Position numbers and translations under genes: made by a program
The notes under the pieces: model-generated
What the model was told of the DNA's origin: nothing
What the model saw: the letters and a program-made list of their open reading frames with translations, nothing else
Database searches by the model: none
Part shown: positions 42,528 to 43,732 of the stretch, piece by piece
Layout of the letters: the number at the start of each line of letters is the position of its first letter
How positions within the stretch are numbered: the stretch's first letter is position 1
Virus record (IMG/VR): IMGVR_UViG_3300025010_002037
Location: 1 to 43,732 of that record
Source: a virus
Direction: 5' to 3' (one strand)
DNA: 43,732 bases

Positions 42528-42556
42528 AAAAGTAGCCCGTAACCGGGCTACTTTTT
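42528..42556. terminator. Bidirectional terminator at the right prophage end
   Basis: Perfect 12-bp stem AAAAGTAGCCCG (42528-42539) with CGGGCTACTTTT (42544-42555), 4-base loop TAAC, with T-runs on both strands. Rightward it ends the lysis/late transcript. Leftward it now ends tRNA-Met transcription in the lysogen, and in the excised phage would end the recombinase gene, whose alternative stop codon (42550-42548) lies within the stem. Confidence 0.88.
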
Positions 42557-42571
42557 ATTTCTTATTATAGT

Positions 42572-42600
42572 TGTCGCTACTGTATAATATAGCGGAAACC
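42572..42600. other. attR: right prophage boundary
   Basis: Phage-side arm TGTCGCTACTGTA (42572-42584), then TAA, then the core TATAGCGGAAACC (42588-42600), which is the 3' end of tRNA-Met on the minus strand. The arm is the exact reverse complement of the attL phage arm (519-531). Confidence 0.88.
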
Positions 42601-42663
42601 GGATTTGAACCCCCGACACTGCGGGTATGAACCGCATGCTCTAGCCAACTGAGCTATTCCGCC
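42590..42663 (-). tRNA. tRNA-Met (CAT), prophage attachment target
   Basis: Minus-strand cloverleaf: acceptor GGCGGAA with TTCCGCT (G1-U72), D-arm GCTC/GAGC, anticodon stem TGCGG/CCGCA with loop TTCATAC (anticodon CAT), variable loop GTGTC, T-loop TTCAAAT. CCA is not encoded. The loop context suits elongator Met; tRNA-Ile with modified CAU is less likely. The T-stem is poor: GGGGG faces CCGGT, giving two G-G oppositions and one G-U. The phage core supplies the last bases, so the gene stays full length after integration. Confidence 0.82.
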
Positions 42664-42710
42664 ATGTATTTGATTTTCGAGACTTCTACGAAAATATTTT
42701 CATATCAATT

Positions 42711-42739
42711 AATATACCACATTATATCATAAAAGTCAA
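42711..42739 (-). promoter_or_regulatory. Promoter of tRNA-Met
   Basis: Minus strand TTGACT (42739-42734), 17-bp spacer, TATATT (42716-42711), about 48 bases upstream of the tRNA 5' end. Confidence 0.65.
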
Positions 42740-42756
42740 TATGGTTTGAGCATTTT

Positions 42757-42951
42757 TCAGGATAAACTTATAAAAATTTTTATTACCCTTATATCAAATT
42801 TTAGCCATTTTTCTCCCGATGCGTCATCCTGAGGAGAGTGTTTTTCTCGCAGCTCTTTCAATACTGTTGTATTATCAAATAAGTCTATATTTATTTTGTT
42901 TTCTTTAAATAAGTTTTCTATTTCGTTTAGTTTTTTTGCTTTCTTGCCATT
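42757..42951 (-). pseudogene. Start-less coding remnant inside the repeat element
   Basis: A minus-strand open frame of 64 codons reads like protein (GKKAKKLNEIENLFKENK, INIDLFDNTTVLKELREK) but begins after two stop codons, has no start, and its C-terminus runs into the inner repeat arm. It may be a fragment of a helical protein captured by the element. Not identified. Confidence 0.3.
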
Positions 42952-43154
42952 TCATCAACCTTCTTTTATATATTTTTTCTCCATTGTATCAGAAAGTTAT
43001 TATAGAAAGGTTTCTATTTTATTACGTATATGTTATATTTTTAACTCAAATACTAAAAAGCAGATTCTCACGTCGAGAAAAACACTCTCCTCAGGATGAC
43101 AATTTGGGCGTATTTGGCATTTCTGTAAAAACAGAGGGATTTATAAGTTTATCC
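42758..43154. mobile_element. MITE-like element with nested inverted repeats
   Basis: Outer perfect inverted repeat of 17 bp (CAGGATAAACTTATAAA at 42758-42774; complement at 43140-43156) and an inner perfect one of 27 bp (42823-42849 with 43074-43100, starting GTCATCCTGAGGAGAGTG). The 11-bp direct repeat TGAGCATTTTT occurs at 42747-42757 and 43155-43165, as expected of a target duplication, though it overlaps the outer repeat by two bases on the right. No transposase is inside. The short CATCCTGAGG motif recalls dispersed repeats seen in many bacterial genomes (from memory). Confidence 0.6.
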
Positions 43155-43230
43155 TGAGCATTTTTTAGGTAAAACGCATGAAAAAATTTATTTGGTTAAT
43201 TCTATCTCTTATACCAAATATCCTGATTTT

Positions 43231-43262
43231 AAAAAGAAGTTTATGTTTCAAGCTTCTTTTTT
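43231..43262. terminator. Hairpin terminator upstream of spoVAA
   Basis: AAAAAGAAGTTT (43231-43242) pairs with AAGCTTCTTTTT with a short loop and a T-run. It can work in either direction. No gene that it would end is visible within the window, so it may belong to a gene lost or displaced at this site. Confidence 0.45.
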
Positions 43263-43315
43263 GCATAAAATTTAATAATTTTGGAAAAATAAAATGTAGA
43301 AGTATATAAAAAGAG

Positions 43316-43732
43316 GTGGTAGATATAGCGAGTAATACAGTTTATGTAAAATTAGAAAATAAGGTAAGTATAACAAGTAGCACAAGTATAAAAATAATGG
43401 ATATAGCAAAGATTATAGCAGAAGGTGTTCTTAAAGGTGAAATAGAGGAAATGAAGATTTATGAAATAGGCGAAATGAAGAAAGCGCTATATTCTATAGA
43501 TATAGTAGATGTTATAAGTAAAATAAATAGCATTCATCCAGAGCTTGACATAGAAAGTATAGGTGAAAAGGAGACGGTAATCGAGTATCTAAATAATGAA
43601 AAAAAGCCGTCAGCATTATGGGAATTTACTAAAGTTGGTTTCGTATGTTTAATAATATTTTTTGGGGCAATGGTTGCGATAATGACATTTCATACGGACG
43701 TTGCAATGCCTGAGGTACATCGAAAGATATAC
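43316..43732 (+). CDS. spoVAA: Stage V sporulation protein AA (partial, 3' end outside window)
   Basis: 139 codons to the window end. NTVYVKLENKVSITSSTSIK, IMDIAKIIAEGVLKGEIEEM and the region DVISKINSIHPELDIESIGE are the SpoVAA N-terminal domain; a membrane helix follows (VGFVCLIIFFGAMVAIMTF). SpoVA proteins form the forespore inner-membrane channel for dipicolinic acid. The only standard start is GTG 43316, which overlaps AGAGGTGG; an ATA at 43325 has ideal spacing from that site and could be the true start. A SpoVA operon should continue to the right. Confidence 0.88.
   Translation, partial: MVDIASNTVYVKLENKVSITSSTSIKIMDIAKIIAEGVLKGEIEEMKIYEIGEMKKALYSIDIVDVISKINSIHPELDIESIGEKETVIEYLNNEKKPSALWEFTKVGFVCLIIFFGAMVAIMTFHTDVAMPEVHRKIY

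Noticed and set aside
42896-43157. Two overlapping plus-strand frames in the right flank
   Set aside because: They cross the inverted-repeat arm, have no ribosome sites, and the C-terminal residues are encoded by the repeat itself.
43157-43274. Short protein-like frame (GKTHEKIYLVNSISYTKYPD) before spoVAA
   Set aside because: No start codon, begins at the repeat-element border and ends in the terminator; possibly a gene remnant but too short to support.

Overview
The window holds an almost complete, apparently intact prophage (about 496 to 42,600) with its two chromosomal flanks. The host looks like a low-GC, spore-forming member of the Clostridia: the DNA is AT-rich throughout, ribosome binding sites are strong (AGGAGG, AGGTGG), and the right flank carries the start of spoVAA, a forespore gene. 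I cannot name the genus. Left of the prophage is a broken ISL3-type transposase (1-345). Right of it are tRNA-Met (anticodon CAT, minus strand), a MITE-like inverted-repeat element and spoVAA.

The prophage is inserted by a large serine recombinase at the 3' end of tRNA-Met. The 13-bp core TATAGCGGAAACC is present at 496-508 and 42588-42600. Joining the two prophage-side arms rebuilds an attP with a perfect 13-bp inverted repeat (TGTCGCTACTGTA / TACAGTAGCGACA) spaced by 26 bp, which is the layout expected for serine-integrase sites. The core lies inside the last codons of the recombinase gene, so the protein's C-terminus should change between free phage and lysogen.

Layout: (1) 402-5168, mostly minus strand: recombinase, a lysogenic cassette of small membrane proteins, an FxLYD-type protein and a frameshifted PUA-like/membrane protein, then a CI-like repressor. 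(2) 5169-5301: divergent genetic switch with repeated TCTTACT operators. (3) 5302-9634: Cro-like protein, many tiny early genes, DUF2800 and DUF2815 proteins. (4) 9647-16117: family A DNA polymerase, VirE-type primase/helicase, an iteron cluster that is a good candidate replication origin, VRR-NUC nuclease and SNF2-type helicase. (5) 16118-18129: small genes and an ArpU-like late regulator. (6) 18130-18405: a late promoter overlapped by four TGTCC repeats at exact 11-bp spacing, a leader and a terminator-like hairpin. (7) 18406-29602: terminase, DUF1073-type portal, Mu F-like head protein, three capsid-fibre-like genes (one a beta-propeller), a secreted papain-like protease, DUF2213 protease/scaffold, cement protein, DUF2184 capsid. 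(8) 29612-41209: neck, DUF3383 sheath, DUF3277 tube, tail chaperones with a clear T_TTT_TTC -1 frameshift, a short tape measure, a Pam3-like baseplate, and tail fibres including a polyglycine tip protein. (9) 41254-42470: membrane/coiled-coil lysis protein, holin and M15 endolysin, ending in a bidirectional terminator.

The phage is therefore a temperate contractile-tailed (myovirus-type) phage. The least explained parts are the lysogenic cassette at 2216-4593, the capsid-fibre plus papain-like protease island at 22319-25885, and the int/attP/tRNA arrangement. All family names come from recognition of motifs and gene order; no database search was run.
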